A stretch of 64,000 bases of DNA. It comes from Apostichopus japonicus. Taxonomy: Eukaryota > Echinodermata > Holothuroidea > Aspidochirotida > Stichopodidae. Under the pieces are notes generated by a model. That model saw nothing but the letters and a program-made list of their open reading frames with translations, did not search any database and was not told the origin of the DNA. Positions within the stretch are counted from its first letter, which is position 1. Every line of letters starts with the position of its first letter. The translations under genes and the position numbers were made by a program. This document shows positions 24,961 to 37,125 of the stretch, piece by piece. The stretch spans positions 4,661,001 through 4,725,000 of the forward strand of contig NC_092568.1 in assembly GCF_037975245.1 (NCBI RefSeq). Direction: 5' to 3'.

Positions 24961-26179
24961 TAATGAGTACATCATTGTAGAAAATTCTATAGAAGTCACA
25001 ATGAAAAAAATGTTTCAGCTATGGTCGACGTTTAAGGGCCAGGCATTGTTATCATCCGTTGTGGGGATAAATGTATGCTGGCCGTCCGAAAAAGCACAAA
25101 ACACTTAAACGTACACAATCATGACAAAAATATTGTTCCAGCTAGCACAAGCTGTACTTCTAAGAATATTTTGTAAACAAGTGTCTCGAGAAATACTCAC
25201 GTTTAGGCTCTATCAGTTTGAATTGTGAGTCAAACCGTCTTCATGGGCCAATCCAGAAGGGGAGGGATTCAGTGTTTCGAGAAAATGATCGCAGTAGCTT
25301 ATATACTTTCCGTTGTTTTGTTATGTACATAAGCGTACGGGACTACCTTCGTTGAGGTGGGGGGGGGGGGGGTTGGTCTGACGCAACACAAGCTAGCATG
25401 CTCGAAAAAGAGCGGCTGGTCTGAAGAAAAGGGTACCTTCTGATCGATGGGTTGCAAACCTTCACCCCGTCTCATACGCGCCCATGGTTAGACCTATGTA
25501 GATCTTATAGATAATTGTCTGCACCCCTTAATCAGGTGTTGGTATTTATAGGTTGGGCGCCGCTCCTTATCTGTTCATTACCTCAGGATCATTTGCTATT
25601 TTGACTGTATTAGTTAGTCTTGCCTTATTAAACTTTCACGAAACTTCATATAGGGCTATCCTACGACTCCATTCATATCCTCTCACCCCCACATAAGAAA
25701 CAGTTATTATTTTACTAATAACCATGCAGACATTTCCACGGGGAAATTCGGGGATACTCCATATATCTGTACAGTTTGCCGTATATTTATAACACGATAT
25801 AGGCTATTAATAAATAAATGTCAAGCTAAACAGCTGGCCTATTGTCGCCCCAATTCCTTTTGACAGTAATTTGCATTGGTTGTTGGGACTTTAGAAATTG
25901 GGCCTATAGTCGCCGGGGCAGCTCTGTGTTCCAAAATGTACATGTAGGGTACTATAGGGTGCATACAAATAATGACGGGCTAAGACCCGAAAATACTGGT
26001 AGTGATATATATTAACCCATGAACGAGTAAATTTATACTTCAGTACATAAATACTGGGTGATTATTCCCCCAGGGTGGCATTTTAAACTAATCACAAGTG
26101 TATAGAACAAATACAACCACATGAAGTGTATAAATAGCTCTTATCTTGTGTGATTCTACCCTCTTACGATACTTCAAAA
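24961..26179. other. Element 2 interior, no gene seen
   Basis: Non-coding sequence with a poly-G run near 25361-25372. Nothing else was recognised. Confidence 0.5.
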
Positions 26180-26625
26180 TAAGTGTTGTTGGTGTTATAC
26201 CCTTTTTGATTTAAAACAACATACTAAGAAGGGTTATTTTACACCTTGTTACTAAGGTATACATTATTCGTGCAAAGTACATGTTATGTGGGTAAAATTA
26301 CCCTATTGGTTAAAAAGGGTACTTTTTTGAAAAGTGAGTGTAAAATAAGCACTGTAAATGTGTAAATGTACATAAATCATTGTGTCTTATTACACGCACA
26401 GTATGTAAATTTACCCACAAAGATCAGAAATACACAAACCGGCTTTACCTCGGGGTATATGTACACGTTAATCGGGTAATGGCCAAGGCAATGGTTATGT
26501 TTACACTTTGTGATGGTATAACTACATTGTGGATGTTTATTATACACTTTTCCAGTGTTTAATAACAATCCATGTGTTAAAATACCTGACAACAGTGTAG
26601 AACTACCCGTTTATTTTTTAGAGTG
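26180..26625. repeat. Right subterminal region of element 2
   Basis: Words of the TTTACCC/GGGTAA type recur here (for example GGGTAAAATTACCC near 26290 and ATTTACCCAC near 26409), ending in the inverted terminus CACTCTAAAAAATAAACGGG. They echo the words in the 77 bp satellite at the other end. Confidence 0.65.
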
Positions 26626-26758
26626 TACGGTAATCAATTGTAACCATATAAAATCAACCTAACATATTATGCAATGTTTCGGTTATTTGATACAACCGTA
26701 TGATGCAAAAGTCATGAAGGCAATACAACCCAAGCCGATACACATACCATTAAGTTTG

Positions 26759-27163
26759 GAGTCCATTAGTTTTATGCAAAGGGGTATACTGAAATGCTCT
26801 AATCACGTGACTTCTGTCGTTCACATATATTAATTGTAAACGTTGGAAGGTTTCGGCCACTTTTTCATGCTAAATGCTGTTTTGGTTCGAAAATAAGTTT
26901 TCAAAACACTTTTTCACACAAATTTGGCCGAGTTTGACCATTGACCTCCTTTGATCACGTGAAATTTGGCGGTTGCCCTACTTATTAATGCACAGAGTAA
27001 ATGTAGAGTTTGCAAAGTTTGATATTCTGCCTATCAAAATGACCATTTGGCCGAACTCCTCAAACCAGAGTACTTAAGTAGTATATAAGACTCTACATAA
27101 TCAGAGGAGAACAGCGTTCACGAACTTCTCCTTAGCCATAAAAATGGGTGGATAATCATAATT
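26759..27163 (+). repeat. Intragenic direct repeat, unit 1 (pairs with 28459-28905)
   Basis: Shared landmarks are TTTTATGCAAAGG, TGACTTCTGTCGTT, TTTGGCCGAGTTTGACCATT, GATCACGTGAAATTTGGCGG and CAGAGGAGAACA. The two units are about 1.7 kb apart and clearly diverged, so this duplication is older than the A/B block duplication. In copy B most of unit 1 is replaced by unrelated sequence. Confidence 0.8.
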
Positions 27164-28239
27164 GGCAGGTCGTACGATGTAGTGTTCGTATTACTTAACG
27201 ACTTCATATACTAAAAGGTCAGAGTTACAGGGAAAAAGGCATGTCGGCCGTTATTCATATATACCCATATGACTGAAACCTTTAAACCCATGCCTAGTAT
27301 AAGACTCTGTATATCTATACAGCGGTACGGTATTTACTTGTCAGTACCGTACATAAAATCATTATAACATATTATGCACTGTTTCAGTTATTGGCCAATC
27401 GATTAAGTTTGATCGATATCGACTTTTTTGGCGCCTCTCTTGTGCCGACGCAACTCCCAATTGTTCTTTCCTTTCCATACCGTCTTTTAATATACCTTAT
27501 ATGGACAGTTTTATGTATTTCGTTTGTGCAATATGTATTAAATGGCTTGGAGGGTTGTCTTGGTGATGTTATTACTCACATTATGTCTCTGCTCTGTGAA
27601 AAGCAACCAGTTCTTTTCACCAGGAAAGACTTCATATTCATCGGCTGAGCTACATTCTCTATGTAGTCAGACAATGGCGTGTATACATTCAGCTATATAG
27701 ACACTCCAAAGGAAATTCGAAAAAAGGAAACGAGATAAAGCAGGAGGGGAGGAAACGATTGCGCAGTCAGAAATATAAACCTTGTCATCAATGATAATGG
27801 GTTTCGTACACACTCTGAGCAATACAATGGATGCTAATGTTAAATTTGTACAACAGTATCGTAACGCAAGCATGCTATCCTTTTCTGAGACCGGGCTCAC
27901 AGATAACCACATGCATTGATGCCTATTTGTCTATTGAAGGTTTTAGATTGTTACGAGTATGGTTGGCCACAATGGACAACATTCGATATATTCGATTTAA
28001 TGCTGATATTAATTTGATTTAATGATGACATTTTCTCGATTTTATGCAGACATAAATTCGATTTTATCCAGATAAATATTCTGAGCCAAACGGGAGGCAA
28101 TTTTATATGTCTACATAAAATTGATTTATTATGGATATAGATTCGAATTCATACAGACATATATTCGAATTAAAGCTGGCATACATTTACATTAATGCTG
28201 ACATCTAATAAATAGGGGTGTTGCCAGACTAAGACTTCC
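27164..28239. other. Non-coding, copy A
   Basis: It pairs with 53355-54390 in copy B, with many small indels. The short open frames are not conserved between the copies, so none is supported as a gene. A run of ATTCGA/TTCGAATT words near 27985-28170 forms a loose array that is mostly deleted in copy B. Confidence 0.5.
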
Positions 28240-28458
28240 TTAGCTTAATACTAATCGTTATCGGAATTCTTCATCCCTCGTGCAATTAAAGTTTACAACA
28301 ACAACTTAAGTCGTTAGTCCTCATATAGTGTGTATGTTTTACTGCTTTGTTTTTAAATCTGATCTTACATTTTTATTACTATTATCTGAATACTTGTTCT
28401 TTGATTTATATATTTGTATTTTAATGACTTGTGGAGTAATAAAGTTTAGTTTACTTTG
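28240..28458 (+). mobile_element. LINE 3' tail, copy A
   Basis: A short frame reads FFIPRAIKVYNNN just before a stop. This is a common ending of CR1/Rex-type reverse transcriptases. A T-rich 3' region follows, with AATAAAG close to its end. Copy B has the same tail at 54405-54632 with an indel that breaks the frame. The call rests on a short motif. Confidence 0.4.
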
Positions 28459-28905
28459 AAGTCCATCGACTTTATGCAAAGGTGTAGTTGCTGAAACGTT
28501 TTTACCCACACATTTGACCTTTGACCTCCTCTAATCACATGACTTCTGTCGTTTTACATTTAGTGTAAAAGCTTTAGGATTTCGGCCATGTTTTCATGCA
28601 AACTACTTTTTTTTGTTCCTTAACAAGTTCGTAAAAAACTTGTTCACACAAGTTTGGCCGAGTTTGACCATTGACCCCTTTGATCACGTGAAATTTGGCG
28701 GTCGCATTAATTATTAATGCACAATAAACATGTAGAGTTTGCAATGTTTGAATTCTGCCTATCAAAATGACCATGTGGTCGAAGTCCTCAACCCGAGTAC
28801 TCAAATAGGACTCTTCATGCCTTCATTGTATTCATTAATATACAAAGACAAAAGTCACGTGATCAGAGGAGAACACATGTCAAATTTGTAATCTAAAGCA
28901 TTTGA
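28459..28905 (+). repeat. Intragenic direct repeat, unit 2
   Basis: Diverged second unit of the repeat at 26759-27163. It contains a perfect TGACCTTTGACCT (28515-28527), which is a direct repeat of the nuclear-receptor half-site with one-base spacing on the other strand. Confidence 0.75.
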
Positions 28906-29050
28906 CGAATTGTTTCCTAACGGTAACACCGACGGAATTTAAATGAGTGGATATTGCCTAGTCATAAGATTAATGCCTAGTCATAGATGTAATGTTCTTA
29001 TCAGTGGTAACGGAAAATATAATTGTTGCCGTTATGCATATACTAAAATG

Positions 29051-29465
29051 ACTGAAACCTATAAACCCATGCCTAATATCAGGCTCTGCGTGTCTACAGT
29101 GCATGTAACATACCGCAATGACTGAAACCTATAAACCCATGCCTAATAATATCAGGCTCTGCGTGTCTATAGTGCATGTAAAACACCGCAGAGACTGAAA
29201 CCTATAAACCCATGCCTAATATCAGGCTCTGCGTGTCTACAGTGCATGTAACACACCGCAGAGACTGAAACCTTTAAACCCATGCCTAATATCAGGCTCT
29301 GCGTGTCTACAGTGCATGTAACACACCGCAGAAACTGAAACCTTTAAACCCATGGCTAATATCAGGCTCTGCGTGTCTACAGTGCATGTAACACACCGCA
29401 GAGACTGAAACCTTTAAACCCATGCCTAATATCAGGCTCTGCGTGTCTATAGTGCATGTAAAACA
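29051..29465 (+). repeat. 70 bp tandem repeat, six units (copy A)
   Basis: Units beginning ACTGAAACCTWTAAACCCATG start at 29051, 29121, 29194, 29264, 29334 and 29404. The period is 70 bp, and one unit has 3 extra bases. Copy B has only one unit at the same place (55231-55295). A diverged single unit also sits at 27271 and 53471. Confidence 0.95.
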
Positions 29466-30183
29466 TAAAAATTCACGTGTTCAAAGGAGGTCACCGGTCA
29501 AACTTGGCCACATTTTGTAAAACAAGAAACGCTTCGCAAAATATACTCCTTAACCATAAGGTCGAGTTACTCTAACTTGTGGGTTTATGACTCGGCATGT
29601 GTTGTAGTGTCACCGTGATTTACGACGTCATAGGGTCAGAGGTGAAATAACCCCACCGATGTGACAAAATGGTCAACAGCACACACACCATGTATGATAT
29701 CAGAATATGCACTACTACAGTGTGTTAATTTATAATGTATAACGCTACGCCAAAGGTCACTTGATTACAGGAGGTCAAAGGTCAGACTTTGTTAAACTGG
29801 TGTACGTACTGAAGACTGCCATTGTACGGTTCACTTCTTTCAAGGTCACGTTGAAAGGAATATTCCAGCACAACAAAAAATTCTGGAAATTTATATTTTA
29901 TATGACTATAATTATAGCTGTTGTTCATATGCCAATAAAATACCAAATATCTGCAAGAGTCGTACCCGTAAGGAAGTAAATGATTATTTGAATAAATTAT
30001 TGGAAAGTTGAGAACGCAGTAATATAATATACCAAAGATCATGGGGTCAATAAAATTCAACACTCATGTACTTCACACTTGGTATGACCATCCACCCTAA
30101 TTTGGGATGAGATTTGCAATTCCGTTGATTGCCTGATAGGCTATTTGTTTAGGCATCGCTGTATTATTTACTTGGGCCTTAAT
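29466..30183. other. Intronic or upstream sequence, copy A
   Basis: No gene is seen. The stretch is conserved in copy B. It holds several GGTCA words, including a perfect DR1-type AGGTCAAAGGTCA at 29772-29784. Confidence 0.45.
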
Positions 30184-33100
30184 ATGTTCAAACCAAACCA
30201 CTCGTCATGTCACATTATCGTCTGCCATTTTGTCCTTTCAGATCGTTGTGTGTTTTGGCTTTGTATCACTTTGCATCTGCTGCTATCAGTTGTGCCGAAT
30301 ACATTAGGTAAGCACGATATTATAATGAACGGTTCAATGTTATTAGATATAAGATTGATCTTTGAAACATTGACGAGAATTGTATTGCAAAAAAAAAATC
30401 ACATCAGGATTTTTTTCAAAGTAAACAGATTACAGCAAAGGAAAGAAATATCATACTAGTAGTACTGCTCTTCATTCACAATATTGGATTTATGTTTAGC
30501 TCCGACTGTCACGACAGCGATTTTTGCTCCTCGACGGAATATATTCAGGCTTAATTTGATATAGACAACTGGATGGAAATGAATGTGTACTTAGAAGATT
30601 GCCATTCACTGCCTAATATTAGCATTTTGTACAAATAAACGTCTCCTAGAGGTTACATATCCGCAGTCAGATTTGACTCTTCGTAGGTATTACGATATCA
30701 CTGATTCATCCTTAAATACTTGTTAATGTTTACTCTTTATCTGCTCCCAATCTGATCTTCAAAAAGCCAAAATGAGAGGATGCAAGAAGCATGGGAGTGA
30801 CTTAATCATTTGGAAATTTTGTTTAATTAATTTACTTTTATTTTGTTTGTTTTATATTATATATATAAACATCAGTAACTCACAAAAGGGAAATTTGCAT
30901 TTAACAATATTTGAATACTCTCAATTTTATTTATCAGGGAACGTGCTCTCATGTAAATCTCAGCAGGGAATTGAATTGCACCGACCAGGCATCATCAACT
31001 GTAGTCTTAATGAATCTAATGACGGCATCTACTGGTATTTTGAGGATGACCCAATATCCATAGTAAGATTGAAGGGGAATCAACAGAAGGGCCCTAGAAG
31101 TGGTGATCTGACGATTGCTCAGAACGGTTCCCTGATATTTAGCAACGTAGCAATGAGTGATGAAGGGAGGTATCGTGTTGAAGCTAATATAGGAGCTGGC
31201 ACTGTATCCATGTCCATAGACGTACTTGTTGTAGGTAAGTACCGTGCGTCTATCTCGATGATACATAGTGTGGCCATTTACACTCTCGTGTGAGGCTATA
31301 TGTACCTCAATAGCAAACCCGGGTATACCAGACAACATGTTCGTCTTGTATAAATATCTGATTTTGGAACTATGGGAAATAGCGTTAAATACAAAATCAC
31401 CGAAAGAATATGATATCAGGGTAAGCTGCTATTTTCGTCAGACGTCATATTTTCTCACAATTACAGTAATCATGTTAATAAAAGGATAGAAATTGAAAGA
31501 ATGTGATGTCTTCATATTCATAAGTACGTTATATTAGTATCACGTTAAGTCAGACAGAGTTAATATGTTGAAATAAAAGCACTAATAGGCTGATTATATG
31601 TTTAAACAGCTTAATGATGTTTACTTTCCGAAGGTATCTTTTTCTATTTTTCTTGCTGTTAAGTTCTCACAACACAGATGTTTCCCGCGATAGATGGTTG
31701 TCAGGGTGATGATTGCCGTTTGTTTCGGTATGGTGAACTCAAGTTGACTTGTACAATGAGTGGACGACCAGCAGTAACTCTTACTTGGTACAATGATACC
31801 GCAGAGGCGCCAGTGACGGACGCCACTGAACAGAGTTACAAGGACCCATCCTCAGATATGTTTGTGTCTTCTACCATCAATGTAAAGATAGATATCGAAA
31901 ACGTACAAAACTTGACATGTATCCCATCAGGTTTATCAGTTTCCGAAAGGACGAAGAACGCGTCGGTTCTTTTGATGGGACCTTCAAATCTTGCTAATGT
32001 ATACAGGGCCAAATACATTGATATTAATGAGGACACTGGATATAATGAGCTACTTAAAAATACTTGTGATAGAGAAACAATGTTTATTCAAACATCAGAA
32101 CCTAGTGGTAAAGTCATTCATGTAGCAGATACATATGATGATCACGGCCCACTTATACTTACGTCAATATGTCTTGTGAGTCATACTTACACAAGAACTT
32201 CGATTAAATTGCTTCGTTACAAAACACCAGATGACGATAGTGTATCATTCGTTGAACAATGTCAAAGTAAAAACAATTGCATTATTGTTGCTGACGATGG
32301 TAACACAACCTTGACATGTGTTGTCAATAACACTCGTCCTGCAGCAGAAATCTTATGGAAAATAGGTAACCAACATGTGTCGATCATTGAAACATCAGGT
32401 TCTTCGTCATGTATCTTTGATGTGTGCAATTCATCTGTGACTATCCGAGTTAAAGTTACCAGCTATAACGGCCAAATCCTGTATCCGCAATGTCTGATGT
32501 GTCTTGTTACTCTCCCGGGATCTGGCTTTAGTGACGTGTCGTCTGTTACATTACAACTGAATGGTAAGAAGATCTTACTGAGTGACAGTAGATTAAAGGG
32601 AAGAGTTAACTTGGTGCTGGTCTTCCTAGTATTTCTATATGTACATTTGCTAATGATTGTATATCCTTAACAAAGTTCCCTACTTCCTTAAAGTGATATT
32701 CCCATGACAGAGAATATACGGCTTACACTTAAGGGAAATATTCCACACTATTAGTTGGAACCCCCATCGCAGTATCTTATCCCTAACTCGAGATATGGTT
32801 TCTTGAATGAACCTATTTTGACTGGTTAAACCTCCACCACCAGGAAGTGAACCACAATACAATATATGATATGTGATGTCATCAGGACAAATGATCTCCA
32901 AAGCTTTTCTACGGTTACTATAATCTTATTCTTTAATCCTTAAAACCTGATACATTTAGATTGCTCGATTAGCTGGCAACGTTCCCTGTAGGGTTGCATT
33001 CAAATGCAACTTTTTAGAAATATTACTTTCCTCTGTGGATATATGGTTGAAATAGTAACCCACATTATAAAACACTCTCTCCCCAAAAAGATTTTTCTTT

Positions 33101-34631
33101 TGACGATAACTGATGTGAAACTAAGACTTTTTATGACAAAATTACCAATGAAAACTGGGATCATGCATGTATTAAACCAGAATGATGCTGACTCTGCATA
33201 TTATTTATTTTTCGAGAATTTTCCTCAACTTACTATAGTTTCCGTTGGAACGTCACAAACCAGGTAAAAGCAAATCTTGGTGGACCAGTGGCATTTCTAA
33301 TTCTTGTCGTACCAAGCAAAAGTTGCACATAAATACATTAAGTTTCATATGACAGCAACCGCCGTGATAACGTTTGATTTCGTAGTAGACTAAATACTGT
33401 TAGTAAATTAGTACGGCTTTAAGACTTCATGTTTGCTCGCTTTTAAGCGACAATATTCATACCAAACGTTATTGGGGTGTATTAAACTCAATTATAAATG
33501 GAACTTAATCAATCTACCAACCATTTACCTTAGAATATACACTATAATGATATCGAATAGGACGATCCCACTGATATTTACACCAAACTCAATAATTATT
33601 TGATCAATATCGGACCATCTCTTTAGCTGATCGACTACAAGATAGCTATCACTTCTTTAACGTTTTTCGTCGTACTGCAAATCCTGCCAGTTTCTGCGAT
33701 GCCAGATTACATATAGTCTTATCTAATTTAAAAGTCATTTATAGCGTTTTCTAATTTCAAAGTATATAACCGACGAACAATTTGTTTTAATTTTCACTTT
33801 GCCTTTGTGTTTTTCTTTTTGCATCTTGTGCTTGTTTATTGTTGTTGTTTACTTTTTCCGTTTAACTTGTATTTGTCTATTGTTACATAAGCTAGTTATA
33901 GCTTCTCTGGATTATCCTCAACCCATTGTTTTTTAATTTACATTCATCAATTCTTTACCTTTAAGCTGCTTAAAGGTACAGCTTGTCTCATGTTTACTAT
34001 TCATACTTACTATGTCAAGCGACGATGGTTGAAATAAAGTTTTCCAAATAAAAGATAAGGAAAACAAACTATTATGTTGATAAACAAACACAAGTTCATT
34101 CGAATTGCCATAATAACCTATTACATTCTTCTGTTGCCAGATATAAAATATCACCAAATTTAAAAACAATCTACTATGAGGATGCGGATTTACAAAGGGC
34201 CGTAGTAATCTGTTTAGAAGTATTGCACCTTCACCAACTTTAATGTTGTAAAATATCAGTGCGCCCTGCATTAATTTGAAAGAAACTGTAATGGGCCCAG
34301 CCTTTGAAATGTTTGGTGACTCCTCGGATGGATCGATTGTTCTATGTAAGTTTCAGATATTTATTACAACTGCGGTAAGTGTTTGTTTTCTCAGGACATG
34401 GCTCTGATATTGTATAATTTGTTTATTTCCAGGGACAGATAATGGGAATCTTTCATTGGATGATGTGAATACTTCATCGGTGCCATTCACCATACCTGTA
34501 CCTTCACAGTCACCCTCGACATCACCAAATGAAGTGAATAGAAAGTGCGGTTGTCATTGGATCGTTATCAGCCTCCTGGTCATCAGCTTTATCATTATCC
34601 TAATCGGTGTGATAGCCTATATTTCAAGGAG
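30184..34631 (+). CDS. Ig-superfamily transmembrane protein, copy A
   Basis: Coding exons: 30242-30307 (or from an ATG at 30184), 30938-31234, 31664-32563, 34301-34345 and 34433-34631. All internal junctions are phase 1, as is usual for Ig domains. The first exon gives a hydrophobic leader (CVFWLCITLHLLLSVVP). The next is a V-like Ig domain with INCSLNE, YWYF and SDEGRYRVE, in which the usual second Cys is Val. The 900-base exon holds at least two Ig-like units (LKLTCTMSG with LTWY; TTLTCVVNN with ILWK) around a less typical middle unit, with several N-glycosylation sites. The final exon carries a Ser/Pro/Thr stalk and a membrane helix (WIVISLLVISFIIILIGVIA). The product is about 500 residues plus a tail. 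An adhesion or immune-type receptor is likely, but no named orthologue is recognised. The 45-base exon is the least certain. Confidence 0.8.
32564..34300. other. Intron of Ig copy A, with possible retained-intron tail
   Basis: If the donor at 32564 is not used, the frame runs on to a stop at 32668-32670 and adds a strongly hydrophobic end (VNLVLVFLVFLYVHLLMIVY). The rest of the intron is non-coding, and its short open frames, although shared with copy B, show no protein features. Confidence 0.45.
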
Positions 34632-37125
34632 GTAAGGATGTAAGTGGAAAGACGGCGGAAATAAGGTACAGTACAGTAAAACTGCGCAATCAGTTGACTA
34701 AGGGGGCAAAGAGTTCGAGTGTGGGGGGGGGGGGGGGGTTGCACGCGACTGGTTCAGTCATTTAAGGTACTTTTGCAGTACGCCCCGTTCCCAAACACTT
34801 GGATAATGGTAACGTTACTGGTATGTTTCTTTACCAAAATTGAACAGTTTTTTCCTGAGTTCCGTCCTCTAATTTGTCGAAGGGATAGTCCAACTAAAAA
34901 TATGAACTTGATGTATTGTAGCGAAAGTCAATCGCGTAGCCAGGATTTCATCTTAGGGGGTGGGGCGGATTCAATTGATTGACCTGTCAAAGAAAACGCT
35001 GCGCGCTATATCTGAGTGGGGTCCAGGGGCCCGCTATAGAGCCCCTATACAATATGGTGGACTTTAGAGGCTTCAGGGCTTTCAAATTTGATACAATCAC
35101 TAGAGACTTTAGCCATGTAAAATTGTATTCAAATGTTAAAAAAGTAGGTAATTTCTCGCTCAAAATAGCAGCTGATTCTAGGATGGTCTGGTCTAATCCA
35201 TGACACTGTGGCAGTAGCCAGTAAAACAAAACAAACAGTACGATGGGGTCAAGGTTTGATATCAGTTTGATGTTTACAGCCTAAAGCAGGGTTGCAATTT
35301 TTCCTGTAACACGACCGGTCAAAATTTAAAGAATAAAGCTGGCCAAATCGAGTGAATAAAGGCCCAAAACTGCACTGTTGTTCGATTTCTGCTCCTGTAT
35401 ACGTAACCATACAATTTGTTAATTTGCATTCCTTTTCTATAGGGTTACTCTGTGTAGGCTACCTACAACGATAGTTTAAACATACTGCTATGCCTTTGAA
35501 ATCTATTTTTAGTCATAAATGGGAATGAGATGTTCCATATTCTACACTTCTGAAACTTTGTGTGAGATCTCTCTACGTTCTTATCCAAATTCTATCCTGC
35601 TTTTGGTCCCTTTTTTTCCCTCTCTCTCTCTCTCTATTTTCACGTTTTCTTTCTCTTTCCACTTCCACCGACCTCCCCCTCTCTCTTGCTTTTCTCTCAT
35701 TCGGGGGTGGGTGGGGGTGGGGCAAAGTCACTATACCCTTAGCTGATAACCCTATGTGCTCTGTTCTTATACTGTTTGCAGTACATAAAGGTATCGGTCA
35801 CACTTTGTTCACCAAATCCTTTGTGTATTTTCCTTATAATTGGACGATTCATGTTTTTCAGTAAAATTTCTTAATTACCGAATCTAATTTAGAATTTAAA
35901 ATAAACTTAAAAAGTCAAAAATGCTATTGCAAGGGGATTTGACAATTGGGTTCACCTTTTTCGTACTCATTTTGGTCTGCACTATTCTTTCAACAGTACT
36001 GTTTAAGCAAATTCTTTGTCTATGATTTACTATAATTATGATTTAAATAAATTTTTATATGAAGCTTCATCGACTTAGGCTTCATTCACTCAGCCTTTGC
36101 CCAGGGCCATAGTCCATCGGTTTTATGACATTAATCGGCTTAACTGTATCGTCGTTGGAAAAAAAAATATTTCGGTTAAGCCTCTTCAAACGACCGATCA
36201 GTCTGTATGAGTTCACATGTGCGATGTTGAAATTAAGTAATATATCATACTGCAGCTTCCAAGTAACAATATCAGATAAACTTCGGACGGTCGATATAAA
36301 CGAGGGAATAAACTAATATACATACACATGATATTACAAACATGGTGGCTGGTTATCTCGTTGGGTAGAGTGTGGCGAGGGGAGGTGGATGGCAGAAATT
36401 AAAATGAAAGGATAATATTTAGGTTGAGACCTAATTTGCTGGTATTAATTTAAGAATTCCCATCAATTACGGATTAGCGTCAACCTCGAAATGATTGAAC
36501 TAAGTCTTGAAATGCGTTTTGTAACTTTAGTCCAATATTTCTTGTTGCCCACCAATGTCATTTGGAGGCAAGTGGGGGGGGGACAAGACAATGGACTGGG
36601 GACCCAGCCCCTCACCCCTGCTGGTAACGCCACTTGCATTTACGCTGACGGCAAACTACAATAATAGAGGCACAAAAATTGTAAAATATGTTGCTACGAA
36701 GATGGTTGCAACACTGTTCATGTTTCGAGGGGTTCGGGCTATCCCCTCTCCCACTCTCGGACTTCGGTCAGCGAATGCACAGACCTACACATATATGGAA
36801 ATTTATGAGCAACGTACTTAAATCATCGTCTCAATATATGTATACCCTTAATGTACCACGTGACTATAGCATCCGGAATAGTGTTAACAGTCGAGTGCAC
36901 CCCTCCCTCACCCCATCCCCTCCAGCATGATGTGACAATAATATTTTTGTCGTAAATAACGAGACAAGTAAATTTTGATCTCTTTCAGCTTGATAAATTT
37001 CAACTAAATTAAGAAAATGTGTTTAGCTCTATATTCAGTTACACGTTGTATTTACAGCCATCCATGGAAGGCTATGTAACCCTTGTCATATTCAATCAGT
37101 TTGCAGCCCTATTTTGTTTGTTTAG
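34632..37125. other. Intron or 3' region of Ig copy A with dispersed repeats
   Basis: It contains a poly-G run (34723-34738) and a repeat-like block at about 34929-35220 starting GCGTAGCCAGGATTT, a string typical of interspersed elements in marine invertebrates. A CT-rich tract lies near 35618, and a G-rich block near 36545-36655 ends in GTAACGCCACTTGCA. All are shared with copy B, so they predate the duplication. No exon could be firmly placed. Confidence 0.45.

Larger units (their letters stand above)
11557..26625 (-). mobile_element. 15.07 kb CACTA/EnSpm transposon with two genes (element 2)
   Basis: The ends read CACTGTAAAAACTAAAAGGG on the left and, inverted, CACTCTAAAAAATAAACGGG on the right. 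TA flanks both sides. At the matching place in copy B (52647-52648) there is a single TA and no insertion, so both ends and the target duplication are directly confirmed. Both genes inside run on the minus strand: a zinc finger/transposase gene (24018-21422) and a multi-exon second gene (21313-14532). Subterminal TTTACCC/GGGTAA words are abundant at both ends, including a 77 bp satellite on the left. A LINE tail is nested near 24.8 kb. The transposase has two frame breaks, so this copy may no longer be autonomous. Confidence 0.93.

Noticed and set aside
26935-26975. CACGTG E-box next to TTTGGCGG (E2F-like)
   Set aside because: The combination recurs in each unit of an intragenic repeat and has no positional link to a start site, so it is likely incidental.
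27391-27648. 85-codon hydrophobic frame
   Set aside because: The matching region of copy B (about 53600-53850) has indels that break the frame. There is no conservation and no domain.
30949-31338. 129-codon minus-strand frame conserved in both copies
   Set aside because: It is antisense to the Ig exon and is a shadow of that coding sequence.
33933-34271. 112-codon minus-strand frame identical in both duplicated copies
   Set aside because: Identity merely reflects the recent duplication. It lies in an intron on the opposite strand and has no recognisable features.
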